This document shows positions 8,328 through 16,781 of a stretch of DNA of 64,000 bases, piece after piece. The position numbers and the translations under genes were made by a program. Under the pieces are notes generated by a model. It saw nothing but the letters and a program-made list of their open reading frames with translations. It did no database searches and was not told the DNA's origin. The stretch is from assembly GCA_030550535.1 (NCBI GenBank), contig JAUQPF010000046.1:40944-104943 (forward strand). The letters are read 5' to 3'. This DNA comes from Candidatus Bipolaricaulota bacterium (GTDB lineage Bacteria > Bipolaricaulota > Bipolaricaulia > Bipolaricaulales > Bipolaricaulaceae). How positions within the stretch are numbered: the first letter of the stretch is position 1; each line of letters begins with the position of its first letter.

Positions 8328-9200
8328 ATGCGCGTGATCGCGGTGGGGCGCTTCGACGGCGTCCACTTGGGGCATCGCCACCTGCTTGGGCAGGCCCGGG
8401 CTTGGGCGCGTGCCCGCGGTTGCTCCTTGCTGGCTTACACCTTTCCGCCGGAGCCCCCGGCCCTCCTCCCGCTTCCCGCAAAGGTCCGCCTCCTTGGGGA
8501 GGAAGCGGACGAGGTGGAGGTGGTGCCCTGGGAGAGGGTGCGGGACCTCGGGGCGGAGGAGTTCCTGCGGGAGGAGATCCAGGGGAGGCTCAAGGGGTGC
8601 GCCCTGGTCATGGGGCCCGATCATCGGTTTGGCCGGGGCCGCGAGGCCGGCCCCGCCCAGGCCCGTGAGCTGGGAGAAAAACTGGGGCTCGCGGTGGTGG
8701 TGGTGGAGGCCCTCCAGGTGGCCGGGAGGGTGGTGAGCGCCCGCCGCATTCGCGAGCTTATTGGCCAGGGCGAGGTGGACGAGGCGGCGCGGCTCCTTGG
8801 CCGTCCTCCCACCCTTTGGGGGCGGGTGGTCCCCGGGGTGGGGCTTGCCCGCCGCCTGGGCTTCCCCACCCTGAACCTCGCCCTCGATCCCCTGCTCGTT
8901 CGCCCCGCGGACGGGGTTTACCTGGCCTGGTCCTTTTGGCCTGGGGGCGGCGCGCCCGGCCTCTTCTATCACGGGAAGCGCCCCACCTTCCCCGGACTCT
9001 CCCCCTCCGCGGAAGTTCACCTCTTTTCCCCTCCGCCCCCCGATCTTGCGGAGGTCGAGGTGCACCTCCTTGCGCGCCTTCGTCCGGACCAAGTTTTCCC
9101 CTCACCGGCGGCCTTGGCCCGGCAGATCGAGCGGGACGTGGCGCAAGCCCGCGCCCTCCTTGCGGACCGTGGGCCGCCCCGCCCCCTCGTTTGGGTATGA
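8328..9200 (+). CDS. ribF: Bifunctional riboflavin kinase / FAD synthetase
   Basis: A 290-residue enzyme that makes FMN and FAD. The N-terminal FAD synthetase (nucleotidyltransferase) domain starts immediately with GRFDGVHLGHRHLL and has GPDHRFGRGR and SARRIRELI. The C-terminal riboflavin kinase domain (about 165-290) contains GFPTLNL and a DGVYLAW strand. It starts 4 nt after the propeller gene with no clear ribosome-binding site, suggesting coupling. Length is slightly short compared with the roughly 310 residues usual for RibF. Confidence 0.93.
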   Translation: MRVIAVGRFDGVHLGHRHLLGQARAWARARGCSLLAYTFPPEPPALLPLPAKVRLLGEEADEVEVVPWERVRDLGAEEFLREEIQGRLKGCALVMGPDHRFGRGREAGPAQARELGEKLGLAVVVVEALQVAGRVVSARRIRELIGQGEVDEAARLLGRPPTLWGRVVPGVGLARRLGFPTLNLALDPLLVRPADGVYLAWSFWPGGGAPGLFYHGKRPTFPGLSPSAEVHLFSPPPPDLAEVEVHLLARLRPDQVFPSPAALARQIERDVAQARALLADRGPPRPLVWV

Positions 9201-9201
9201 T
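9196..9201 (+). promoter_or_regulatory. -10 box of tsaB
   Basis: TATGAT overlaps the ribF stop codon and ends 9 nt before the tsaB ATG. The -35 is unclear. This is another leaderless-type spacing. Confidence 0.45.
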
Positions 9202-9210
9202 CCTGCTCCC

Positions 9211-9870
9211 ATGCATGTCCTAGCCCTGGAGAGCGCGGGCAGCGTCGGCGGCGTAGGGATCCTTGGCCCCAAGGTCCAGGTGGAGCTCCTCACCTCCCTT
9301 GGGCCCGGCCGAGGGGAGATCCTTCCTGAGCTCGTGCAGGAGGCCCTGCGCCTGGCGCGCTTGACTTGGGAGGAAATCGGCCTTCTTGCCGTGGACATCG
9401 GGCCGGGTTCGTTCACCGGGCTCCGCATGGGCTTGAGCCTGGCCAAGGCCCTGGCCCAGGTGCGGGATCTCCCGGTGGTGGGCGTGCGCCAGACGGAGGT
9501 GCTCGGCCTGCCCTGGGCGGAGGTCTGGCCGGGGCGCGTCTGCGTGTGGATCCACGACCGCCGGGAGTACGTGTACACAGCCTGGGTGGAGCGGGAGCGG
9601 GCGGGCGCGGAGACCGTGCTCCCCTTTCCCGAGGCGCTGGCCAAGCTGCGCGAGCGCACGTCGGTGCTCCTTGTGGGCTCGGGGGCCCAGCGGTTCGCCG
9701 AGGAGCTCCGCACACAGGCTCCGGAGGTGACCCTTGCCCCCGCGCCTTTTTGCATCCCGCGTCCCCTCGTGGTGGCGCAAATAGGGCTGGCCAAGTACAA
9801 TCGTGAAGGAGGCTCCGACGGTCTCGCCTTAGAACCGCAGTACGTGCACAAGGAGGGCGAACATGGCTAG
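9211..9870 (+). CDS. tsaB: tRNA threonylcarbamoyladenosine biosynthesis protein TsaB
   Basis: A 219-residue ASKHA-fold protein that scaffolds TsaD in making t6A37 of tRNA. Typical features are the N-terminal MHVLALESA and the diagnostic IGPGSFTGLRMGLSLAKAL near residue 64. Usual partners TsaD, TsaE and RimI are not in the window. The start follows the ribF stop by 10 nt and lies 9 nt after a TATGAT box. Its end overlaps rpmB by 8 nt. Confidence 0.92.
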   Translation: MHVLALESAGSVGGVGILGPKVQVELLTSLGPGRGEILPELVQEALRLARLTWEEIGLLAVDIGPGSFTGLRMGLSLAKALAQVRDLPVVGVRQTEVLGLPWAEVWPGRVCVWIHDRREYVYTAWVERERAGAETVLPFPEALAKLRERTSVLLVGSGAQRFAEELRTQAPEVTLAPAPFCIPRPLVVAQIGLAKYNREGGSDGLALEPQYVHKEGEHG

Positions 9871-10051
9871 GGAATGTGCGATCTGCGGCCGCAGGGTGAG
9901 CTACGCCCGGAGCGTTTCCCACTCCGGCAAACGCAGCCCGAAGGTCCGAGCTCCCAACCTCCAACGGGTTCATGCCGTGATCGATGGGGTGCGGCGCAGG
10001 ATCCGGGTGTGCACCCGGTGCCTCAAGGCCGGGAAAGTACCAAAGGCCTGA
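9863..10051 (+). CDS. rpmB: 50S ribosomal protein L28
   Basis: A 62-residue basic ribosomal protein. It is the zinc-binding (cysteine-containing) form: CAICG at residues 5-9 and CTRCL near 50 provide two CxxC pairs. The motif SHSGKRSPKVRAPNLQ is typical of L28. The Shine-Dalgarno AAGGAGG lies inside the last codons of tsaB, and the genes overlap by 8 nt. Confidence 0.96.
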   Translation: MARECAICGRRVSYARSVSHSGKRSPKVRAPNLQRVHAVIDGVRRRIRVCTRCLKAGKVPKA

Positions 10052-10069
10052 GAATTTTGACGACTGGGC

Positions 10070-11974
10070 ATGGGGAAAGAGCGGCTCTTGCGGGGGATAG
10101 CTGCACTGGCAGCCGTTGTGGGGTATGTGGCGGTGGGGCAGGTATTAACGGTGGGAATTCTTGGGGATTTGACGACCACCAACGTTTGGACCTGCTTTGG
10201 CCCTGATACTACGGTGTGGAACAAATACGTTCTAGGCGGGCAGTACAGAGCGTTGTATGGCCCCGTGGCGCCCACCTGGACGTGGCTCCCCAGCCTGGCC
10301 GATGGGTTCCCCAGCGACTTCGTGAAGGAAGAGGGGAGGTGGGTGGCCACGGTGAAGCTTCGCCAGGGCATCTTCTGGACCGACGGCACCCCTTTCACCG
10401 CGGACGATGTGGTGTTCACCTTCAACGTCCTCCTCACCGAGGTGGGCGGCATGCGCATGGCCCTGGCCCTGGGCGGCAACTGGCCCAGCTACTGCCCGGA
10501 TAGCCTCCTGGCCGTGGAGAAGGTCGATGACTACACCGTGAAGTTCGTGTACGCCACGGAGCCGGGGCTTGGGGAGTGGGCGTTCGGGGCCCTCATGTGC
10601 CCCATCGTGCAGAAGGCCTACTGGGAGCCGAAGTTCCAGGCGGCCCTCCAGACTAGGGATCCCGCGGGCTCGCTCCTCGCCGTGGTTCCGGAGGATGAGC
10701 CCATTCTCGGCGGCTACGTCCTCGTGCGCTGGGAGCCCGGTGCCTTCGCCGTGGTGGACAAGAACCCCACCTACTACGCCACGGGGGAGGTCCTCACCCT
10801 CTACGAGGGCGGCGGCGCCGTGATCCATAACCCCAAGCTGAACTACTACTTTGAGGCCTACGGTGGGGCCACCGGCCCTGTCCTCCACGAGCTCGTGGAG
10901 GGGCCCTACGTGGACTCCATCATTTACCCCATCTACCTCGACCAGGACGCGGCCGTGCTCGCTCTGCAGAAGGGCGAGATCGCCATGTTCCTGAACCCTC
11001 GGGGCCTGGCCAAGGGGTTTGAGGACCGGCTCAAGGCTACGCCCGGTGTGCAGATCATCTCCAACCCACCCTGGGGGTTCCACTACTTGGCGTTCAACAT
11101 GCGCCGCGAGCCCATGAACAACAAGGCCTTCCGCGTGGCCATCGCCACCCTCATCAACCGGGAGTACCTCGCCGAGAGCGTCTTTCAGGGCGTCATCACC
11201 CCCGTGTACTCCGCGGTGCCTGATGCCAACTCGTTTTGGCATAACCCCGATATCGTGGTCTACGGGAAGGGTCTGACCCACGCCCAGCGGGTCATGGAGG
11301 CCGTGCGCATCCTCAAGGAGGCGGGCTTCTCCTGGGATGCGGAGCCCAAGGTGATCAACCCCGGCACCCGCAACGAGACCGTGATCGGTGTGCTCCCGGA
11401 CGGCACGGAGGTCCCCGCTCCCAAGGGCTTCAAGCTCCCCGACGGCCGCTACTGTCCGGAGCTCGAGCTCCTTGCGCCCTCCGCAGGGTATGACCCCTTG
11501 CGGGCCACGTTCGCTCTGTACATCGAGCAGTGGTGTAAGGAGCTGGCCATCCCCGTGAAGGCCAACCTCACCGGGTTCAACGTGATCGTGAACAAGGTGT
11601 GGGCTCCCGACGGCTTCTACTTCGACATGTACATCCTTAATTGGCCCTTGGGCAACCCAGCCTTCCCCGACTACCTCTCTTACTTCTGGCACTCATCCCA
11701 GGACGTACCCAGTGGTTTCAACACCCCGGGTTACCGCAACCCCGAGTACGACCGGTTGGCGGAGGAGTTCCTCGCGGCGAAGTCCGTGGAGGAGGCTCGG
11801 CCCTTGGTGTTCCGCATGCAGGAGATCCTGGCGGAGGACGTGCCCTACGTGATCCTGTTTGACACCCCGATCAAGGAGGCCTTCCGCGCAGACATGATCG
11901 AGTTCCCCTACACGGAGGTCCTGGGCGGCATCCAGTTCGTGTGGCCCCTCACCACGGTCAAGGCCCTGAAGTAA
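10070..11974 (+). CDS. Oligopeptide ABC transporter substrate-binding protein, family 5 (operon 1)
   Basis: A 634-residue exported binding protein of the SBP_bac_5 family, with a signal peptide in the first 25 residues (LLRGIAALAAVVGYVAVGQ). Domain order is normal: the FWTDGTPFTADDVVFTF motif near residue 103, then VDSIIYPIYLDQ about 280, and the C-terminal lobe with NKAFRVAIATLINREYLAESV. It would deliver peptides to the permeases encoded downstream, but those are partly broken. The gene is intact and followed by a strong hairpin before dppB. The ATG at 10070 gives the signal peptide; no strong ribosome-binding site or promoter is obvious in the 18-nt gap after rpmB. Confidence 0.88.
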   Translation: MGKERLLRGIAALAAVVGYVAVGQVLTVGILGDLTTTNVWTCFGPDTTVWNKYVLGGQYRALYGPVAPTWTWLPSLADGFPSDFVKEEGRWVATVKLRQGIFWTDGTPFTADDVVFTFNVLLTEVGGMRMALALGGNWPSYCPDSLLAVEKVDDYTVKFVYATEPGLGEWAFGALMCPIVQKAYWEPKFQAALQTRDPAGSLLAVVPEDEPILGGYVLVRWEPGAFAVVDKNPTYYATGEVLTLYEGGGAVIHNPKLNYYFEAYGGATGPVLHELVEGPYVDSIIYPIYLDQDAAVLALQKGEIAMFLNPRGLAKGFEDRLKATPGVQIISNPPWGFHYLAFNMRREPMNNKAFRVAIATLINREYLAESVFQGVITPVYSAVPDANSFWHNPDIVVYGKGLTHAQRVMEAVRILKEAGFSWDAEPKVINPGTRNETVIGVLPDGTEVPAPKGFKLPDGRYCPELELLAPSAGYDPLRATFALYIEQWCKELAIPVKANLTGFNVIVNKVWAPDGFYFDMYILNWPLGNPAFPDYLSYFWHSSQDVPSGFNTPGYRNPEYDRLAEEFLAAKSVEEARPLVFRMQEILAEDVPYVILFDTPIKEAFRADMIEFPYTEVLGGIQFVWPLTTVKALK

Positions 11975-11995
11975 ACGTGACCCCGGGGATGGAAC

Positions 11996-12029
11996 GCGGG
12001 GGGTGGTGGGGAACCACCCCCCGCCTTTT
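11996..12029 (+). terminator. Intra-operon hairpin between binding protein and permease (operon 1)
   Basis: A 12-bp GC-rich stem (11996-12007 with 12013-12024) with a GGGGA loop, followed by CTTTT. It probably terminates or attenuates transcription so that the binding-protein message exceeds the permease message, as at 22191 in operon 2. Confidence 0.75.
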
Positions 12030-12048
12030 CGCCTAAGGAGGCCTGGGT

Positions 12049-13202
12049 ATGCTGCGGTTCATCGCCTGGCGCTTGGCCCAGATCGCCGTCACCTTTTCCT
12101 CGTTTTGACCGTGGTCTTCCTCCTCTTCCAGGCTATGCCCGGGGACTACACCAAGCCGTTCATCATGAACCCCAAGATCCCGCCCGAGGCCCGCAAGGCC
12201 CTGCAAGAGCGGCTCGGCCTTACAGGCTCCGTTTGGGACCAGTACATCCACGACGTGCGCAACGTGTTCACCGGAAATTTGGGCGTTTCCTTCCAGCACG
12301 ACCCACGTGAGGTTTGGGACATCAGCAAGGAGCGCCTCCCCCGCACGGCCGTGCTCTTCCTCATCGCGGATCTTGTGGCCTTCGCCCTCGGTTACCCCTT
12401 GGGAAAGTACCTCGCCTGGCGAAGGGGGCGCCTCTCGGACTACGCGGTCACCGTGACGGGCGTTCTTTTCTACACCATCTTCACCCCGCTTTTGGCCATC
12501 ATCCTCCTTTTCGGGTTCTCCAATGTTTTGGGTTGGTTCCGCAGCGGGGGCTTCCTCACCCCTACCCTTTGGTTGCGCCCCCCTGTCCAGCCTCAAACGG
12601 TGTTCCTCCTCCTTACAGCCACGGTCCTCGGCCGCCTGGGGATTGGGGCGGGGAGCTCTTTCTTGACCCGAAGGATCGGGCACCCTCGGCCCCGAGCGTG
12701 GTCCCGCAGGGGTCTCGTCCTTTTGGCCGTGGTTGCCGCCACGTGGGCCTGGTGGAACTCCAGGCTTGGCCCCTAGGCCTGGGACATCGTCTGGCACATG
12801 TTCCTTCCGGTGCTCGCGGTGACCCTCATCTCCTTTGGGGGCACCATGCTCCTCACATGCGGGACTCCATGCTCGAAGTGATCCGCGAGGACTACATCAC
12901 CACGGCCAAGGCCAAGGGGCTTCCCGAAAAAGTCGTGCGCGACAAGCACGCGGCCCGCACCGCCCGCCTCCCCACGGTGACCAACTTCACCATCGGGCTA
13001 GGGTTCCTCGTCTCCGGTGGGATCGTCACGGAAAACCATGTTCTCCTGGAAGGGCCTGGGCCTCACTTACCTCGAGGCCGTGCCCCAGCAGGACTTCCCC
13101 CTGGCCATGGGTTGCCTCACCTTCACCGGGATCCTGGTCCTCCCTTTGCCCCTTGTGGTGGACGTGCTCGATGCCTTTCTGGATCCACGGATCTCGTGCT
13201 AA
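12049..13202 (+). pseudogene. Oligopeptide ABC permease DppB-like, disrupted
   Basis: A good Shine-Dalgarno (AAGGAGG, 12035-12041) and ATG at 12049 start MLRFIAWRLAQIAVT, but the frame stops at 12106. Homology resumes one frame over (LFLVLTVVFLLFQAMPGDY) after an apparent 1-nt loss near the TTTT run at 12094. A TAG follows at 12774-12776 (before AWDIVWHMFLPVL). The frame changes again near 12855 (to RDSMLEVIREDY) and once more at the AAAA run 13032-13035, where one extra A separates GGIVTE from TMFSWKGLGL. The product ends DAFLDPRIS. All expected DppB segments are present, so the gene was complete before at least three frameshifts and one nonsense change. Confidence 0.88.
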
Positions 13203-13212
13203 AGGAGCGGCC

Positions 13213-14160
13213 TTGGTTTCGCAAACCGCGGTGAAGCTTGAGCCCCTCTGGCGGATTCGACTGCGCCTGTTCATCCGGAGTTTCCGGAAGAACTGGGCGC
13301 TCTCTTGGGAGTCGCGCATCGGCCCCTTGGGCCTGGGGATCATCCTCCTTTTTGTGCTCATGATGGTGGCACATCCGGTCCTCCTGGCGACCGTATGGGA
13401 CCCCAAGGTCTACGATCCCATCGTGGGGTTTGACCCCGCGCTTTTGGGGAGGCATCCGGCCCCGCCCTCGTGGGCCCACCCCTTGGGGACAGACCCCATC
13501 GGACGCGACATCCTCTCTCAGCTCCTGTGGTCCACGCGCGCGGAGTTCGCCCTTGGGGTGACCTCCGCCCTCATCACTGTGATCATCGGCACCTTCATCG
13601 GCGCGATCTGCGCCTATTTCGAGGGCATTGTGGACACGATCTTCGTGCGTATTGCGGATTTGGTCATGCTCTTCCCGTTCATCGCCCTCCTCATGGTCCT
13701 GCGCAGCGTGATCCATCTAGATCTTTTGCGCCTGGCCCTGGTGATGGGGATCCTTTCGGGGGTCGGGGGCATCACCATCACCCTTAAGGCCCAGGCCCTC
13801 ACGGTGAAGGTCAAGCCCTACATTGAGGCCGCGAAGGTCGCGGGCGGCAGCGCCTTCCACATCATCCGCCGCCACATCATCCCCAACATCATGCCCCTTT
13901 CCTTCCTGTACATGATGTTCAACGTGACCGGTGCGGTCTTCACCGAGGCCGTGCTCTCCTATTCCGGCCTTTTGGACATCCGCATGAGCTGGGGCATCAT
14001 GATCCACACCGCGGAGTCCGCGGGGTACTTGGGGGCCTTCAGCCAGTACTGGTGGCTTTGGGCCCCGCCGGGCGCGGCCATCACCCTCCTTTGCTTTGCC
14101 TTCTACCTTGTGGGCCGGGGTCTCGACACCGTGGTCAACCCCCGGCTGCGAAAGAGGTGA
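13213..14160 (+). CDS. dppC: Oligopeptide ABC permease DppC-like (operon 1)
   Basis: A 315-residue inner-membrane permease with the BPD_transp_1 fold. It has the N-terminal helix LGLGIILLFVLMMV, the conserved HPLGTDPIGRDILSQ loop, five more helices, and the cytoplasmic EAA-type loop YIEAAKVAGGSAFHIIRRHI that contacts the ATPase. It ends NPRLRKR as usual for DppC. A TTG start at 13213 was chosen because AAAGGAG (13201-13207) lies 5 nt upstream and overlaps the end of the disrupted dppB; upstream in-frame codons lie inside that gene. It is intact although its partner permease and both ATPases are broken. Confidence 0.85.
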   Translation: MVSQTAVKLEPLWRIRLRLFIRSFRKNWALSWESRIGPLGLGIILLFVLMMVAHPVLLATVWDPKVYDPIVGFDPALLGRHPAPPSWAHPLGTDPIGRDILSQLLWSTRAEFALGVTSALITVIIGTFIGAICAYFEGIVDTIFVRIADLVMLFPFIALLMVLRSVIHLDLLRLALVMGILSGVGGITITLKAQALTVKVKPYIEAAKVAGGSAFHIIRRHIIPNIMPLSFLYMMFNVTGAVFTEAVLSYSGLLDIRMSWGIMIHTAESAGYLGAFSQYWWLWAPPGAAITLLCFAFYLVGRGLDTVVNPRLRKR

Positions 14161-14163
14161 GCC

Positions 14164-15128
14164 ATGGCCCTTTTGGGCGTACGCAACCTCACCATGCACC
14201 ACGTGACGAAGATGGGGGACGTCCACGCCGGGGACGACGTCACGTTCGCCATCGAGCATGGGGAGGCCATTGGGCTCGTGGGCGAATCCGGCTGCGGAAA
14301 GACCTCCATCGCCCTCACCCTCCTCCGGCTTCTGCCGGACAACGCCAAGTTCCTGGGCGGCCAGGTGCTGTTTGAAGGCGTGGACCCCACCCGTCTCCCC
14401 GCGGGCGAGATGCGCCGGATCCGTTGGCGGGGGATCTCCATGATCTTCCAGGCGGCCATGAACTCCCTGAACCCTGTGTACCGTGTGGGCGACCAGATCA
14501 TCGAAGCCATGCAGACCCACATGAACGTGAGCTATGCCCAGGCCCGCAGGCGCGTGGCGGAGCTCTTCGACCTCGTGGGCCTTGCGCCCGAGCTCATGGA
14601 TCGCTACCCCCTGAGTACTCCGGCGGGATGAAGCAGCGGGCGGTGATCGCCATGGCCCTGGCCTGCGCCCCCAAGCTCGTCATCGCCGATGAACCCACCA
14701 CCGCCCTCGATGTGATCGTGCAGGACCGCACCCTCCGCTGAATTGACGAGGCAAGAAAACAGCTGAACATGGCCATGATGTACATCTCCCACGACATCGC
14801 CGTGATCGCCGAGGTGGCCCAACGCATCGGCGTCGTGTACGCCGGGAACCTCGTGGAATTCGGGGACACCCTGACCATCTTCCCGCGCCCGGCCCATCCG
14901 AACACGATCGCCCTCATGTCCGCGTTCCCCTCCTTGGAGGGGGAGCAACGGAGGCTCCGAGGACCTCTGGGGGAGCCCCCGGATCCTCTACGGCCTCCTT
15001 CGGGTTACCGTTTCCACCCCCGTTGCGCCTTCGCCACCCAGGTCTGCACCGCTCAGATGCCCCCCTATGAGGAGATAGAGCCCGACCATTTCGTGGCTTG
15101 CTGGCATCCCCAACCGAGGAGGTCCTGA
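14164..15128 (+). pseudogene. Oligopeptide ABC ATPase DppD-like, disrupted
   Basis: The ABC ATPase begins normally (ATG 14164; Walker A GESGCGKTS; Q-loop [11 protein letters not shown]). A 1-nt loss in the C-run at 14607-14611 shifts the frame, and the signature [17 protein letters not shown] and Walker [13 protein letters not shown] continue in another frame. A TGA at 14739-14741 replaces the residue between DRTLR and IDEARKQ. Homology then continues through YISHDIAVIAEVAQ to the C-terminal oligopeptide/dipeptide-transporter region with GYRFHPRCAFA. One frameshift and one nonsense change leave no full-length product. It overlaps the dppF start by one base (TGATG). Confidence 0.88.
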
Positions 15129-16105
15129 TGCCCCCTCCCGTCTTGGTTGAAGGCCTGACCAAGCTCTTCCCGGTGAAGCCGCGGGTGTTCGCCCTGCGGG
15201 TGCGGCAGTACGTTCACGCTGTGGACGGCGTCTCCTTCTCCGTGGAGGAGGGGGAGATCCTCGGGCTGGCCGGGGAGTCCGGCTGCGGAAAGACCACAAC
15301 CGGAAAACTCCTGGTGAAGCTTCTGGAGCCTACTGCAGGTCGAATTGCCCTTGAGGGTCAGGACACCACCAGCATTCGTCGGGGCGAGGCCATGCGCACC
15401 CTCCGGAGCAAGGTTCAGATGATCTTTCAGGACCCCTAAGAGTCCCTGAACCCCCGGTTCACCGTGTTCGACACCATCGCCGAGCCCCTTTTGATCCAGG
15501 GGGTGCGGTCGCGGGCGGAGCGGGAGGCCCTGGTGGCGGAGATCCTGGCCCAGGTGGGCCTCACCCCGCCGGAAACCTTCATGTTCCGCTACCCCCATGC
15601 GCTTTCCGGTGGGCAACGCCAGCGCGTGGCCATCGCCCGGGCCATGGTCATCCGCCCGAGGTTCGTGGTGGCCGACGAACCCACCTCCATGCTCGACGTC
15701 TCCCTCCGCGCCGGGGTCATGGACCTCCTCCTGGGATTGCGGCAGGAACTCGGGGTGGGCTATCTTTACATCACCCATGACCTCGCGGTGGCTCGGTACA
15801 TGTGCGACCGCTTGGCCGTGATGCACTTGGGAAAGATCGTGGAGGTCGGTCCCACGGAGGAAGTGCTGCAGAATCCTCTTCATCCCTATACCCAGCCCCT
15901 CATCGCCGCGGTTCCCGTGCCCGACCCCACGTACAAGCGGGAGCCCCCGGAGATCAAGGGGGACGTGGTGGCCCCCATCAACCCTTCGCCCCAATGCCAG
16001 TTCCTTCCGCGCTGTCCGAAATCTCGAGAAATCTGCCAAAGGTCGCCCCATCCTCCCCTTGTGGACCGCCAGGGCCATGGGGTAGTCTGTTACCCTGGCG
16101 TGAAC
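15128..16105 (+). pseudogene. Oligopeptide ABC ATPase DppF-like, single nonsense mutation
   Basis: The frame opens at ATG 15128 and runs through Walker A GESGCGKTT to VQMIFQDP, where TAA at 15437-15439 stands where a Tyr codon is expected (IFQDP-Y-ESLNPRF). Downstream, in the same frame, signature LSGGQRQRVAIARAM, Walker B FVVADEPTSMLD, the H-loop YITHDLAVA and the C-terminal CQFLPRCPKS follow. One base substitution would restore the protein, so this is the mildest lesion in the operon. The frame has no stop before the following S1-domain gene; the end is set just before that gene's likely ATG. Confidence 0.85.
16059..16088 (+). promoter_or_regulatory. Possible promoter of the S1-domain gene
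   Basis: TTGTGG (16059-16064), 18-nt spacer and TAGTCT (16083-16088) lie in the 3' end of the disrupted dppF, 17 nt before the S1-domain ATG. If active, it would transcribe the S1 gene and possibly vorDABC independently of the decayed operon. Confidence 0.4.
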
Positions 16106-16552
16106 ATGGCCGAACGCTACCGCGTGGGCGACCTGGTCTGGGCTAGGGTCCTGGAGATCTTGCCCAACGGCGCCCTCCTCTACCTTGATGGGGAGACCCA
16201 GGGCTTTTTGCACCTCTCGGAGATCGCCGAGGAGCCGGTGAACCGGGTGGAGGAGCGCCTGCAAGAGGGGATGGAGGTTTTGGTGAAGGTGATCGGTTAC
16301 GATCGGCTGGGGAGGCCCACGGTTTCCCTGCGCCGGGTGACCGAGCTGGACCGGGAGATGGCGGAGTTCCATCGGGAGGCCGTGGAGTTCCGGGCCCTCC
16401 TTTCCCAGCGCGTGGTGAGCCTGCCCGAGCCCCAACGGAGCGAGGAGCGCCTGGAGTGGCGGCTTGGCCGGTGGCTGGCGGAGGCCGAGGCCGCCCTGAG
16501 CAACATCCGCCGCCGGCGCAACGAACGCCTCTCCCGCGCCCTAGGAGAGTGA
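16106..16552 (+). CDS. S1 RNA-binding domain protein
   Basis: A 148-residue protein with an N-terminal S1 domain (about 1-80: YRVGDLVWARVLEI, GFLHLSEIAE, VLVKVIGYD, TVSLRRV) and a charged helical C-terminal half ending RRRNERLSRALGE. Small S1 proteins of this type bind RNA or ribosomes. The frame is continuous with the upstream dppF remnant, but ATG 16106 is where S1 homology begins and a possible promoter precedes it, so a separate gene is more likely than a fusion. It ends one base before vorD. Confidence 0.75.
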   Translation: MAERYRVGDLVWARVLEILPNGALLYLDGETQGFLHLSEIAEEPVNRVEERLQEGMEVLVKVIGYDRLGRPTVSLRRVTELDREMAEFHREAVEFRALLSQRVVSLPEPQRSEERLEWRLGRWLAEAEAALSNIRRRRNERLSRALGE

Positions 16553-16553
16553 G

Positions 16554-16781
16554 ATGCCCAAAGGGATGGTGGTGATCGACAAAGACCGGTGTAAAGGCTG
16601 TGGGCTGTGCGTGGAGACCTGCCCCTTCGGCGTCCTCGTGATCTCTCCGGAATTCAACCGCTACGGTTACAACGTGGCCACCATGGGTGCCCCCGAAAAA
16701 TGCACGGGCTGCGGCATGTGTGCCCAGATGTGTCCGGACGCGGCCCTCGACGTTTACCGCGCGGTGAAGGAGGGGGTATGA
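16554..16781 (+). CDS. vorD: 2-oxoacid:ferredoxin oxidoreductase, delta (ferredoxin-like) subunit
   Basis: A 75-residue polyferredoxin with two [4Fe-4S] motifs, CKGCGLCVETCP (about 15-26) and CTGCGMCAQMCP (about 49-60). It passes electrons from the TPP-bearing catalytic subunits to soluble ferredoxin. It is first in a tight four-gene cluster: it overlaps the alpha gene by 4 nt, and beta and gamma follow. The order D-A-B-C and the subunit types match VorDABC/KorDABC enzymes. The exact 2-oxoacid is not decided by this subunit. Confidence 0.9.
   Translation: MPKGMVVIDKDRCKGCGLCVETCPFGVLVISPEFNRYGYNVATMGAPEKCTGCGMCAQMCPDAALDVYRAVKEGV

Noticed and set aside
10055..10070. TTGACG before the first binding-protein gene as a -35 box
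   Set aside because: No -10 box follows at 16-18 nt; the position would place it inside the coding start.
12049..13202. Programmed frameshifting to rescue dppB
   Set aside because: At least three separate shifts and a nonsense codon would be needed, and dppD and dppF are also broken; decay or sequencing error is simpler.
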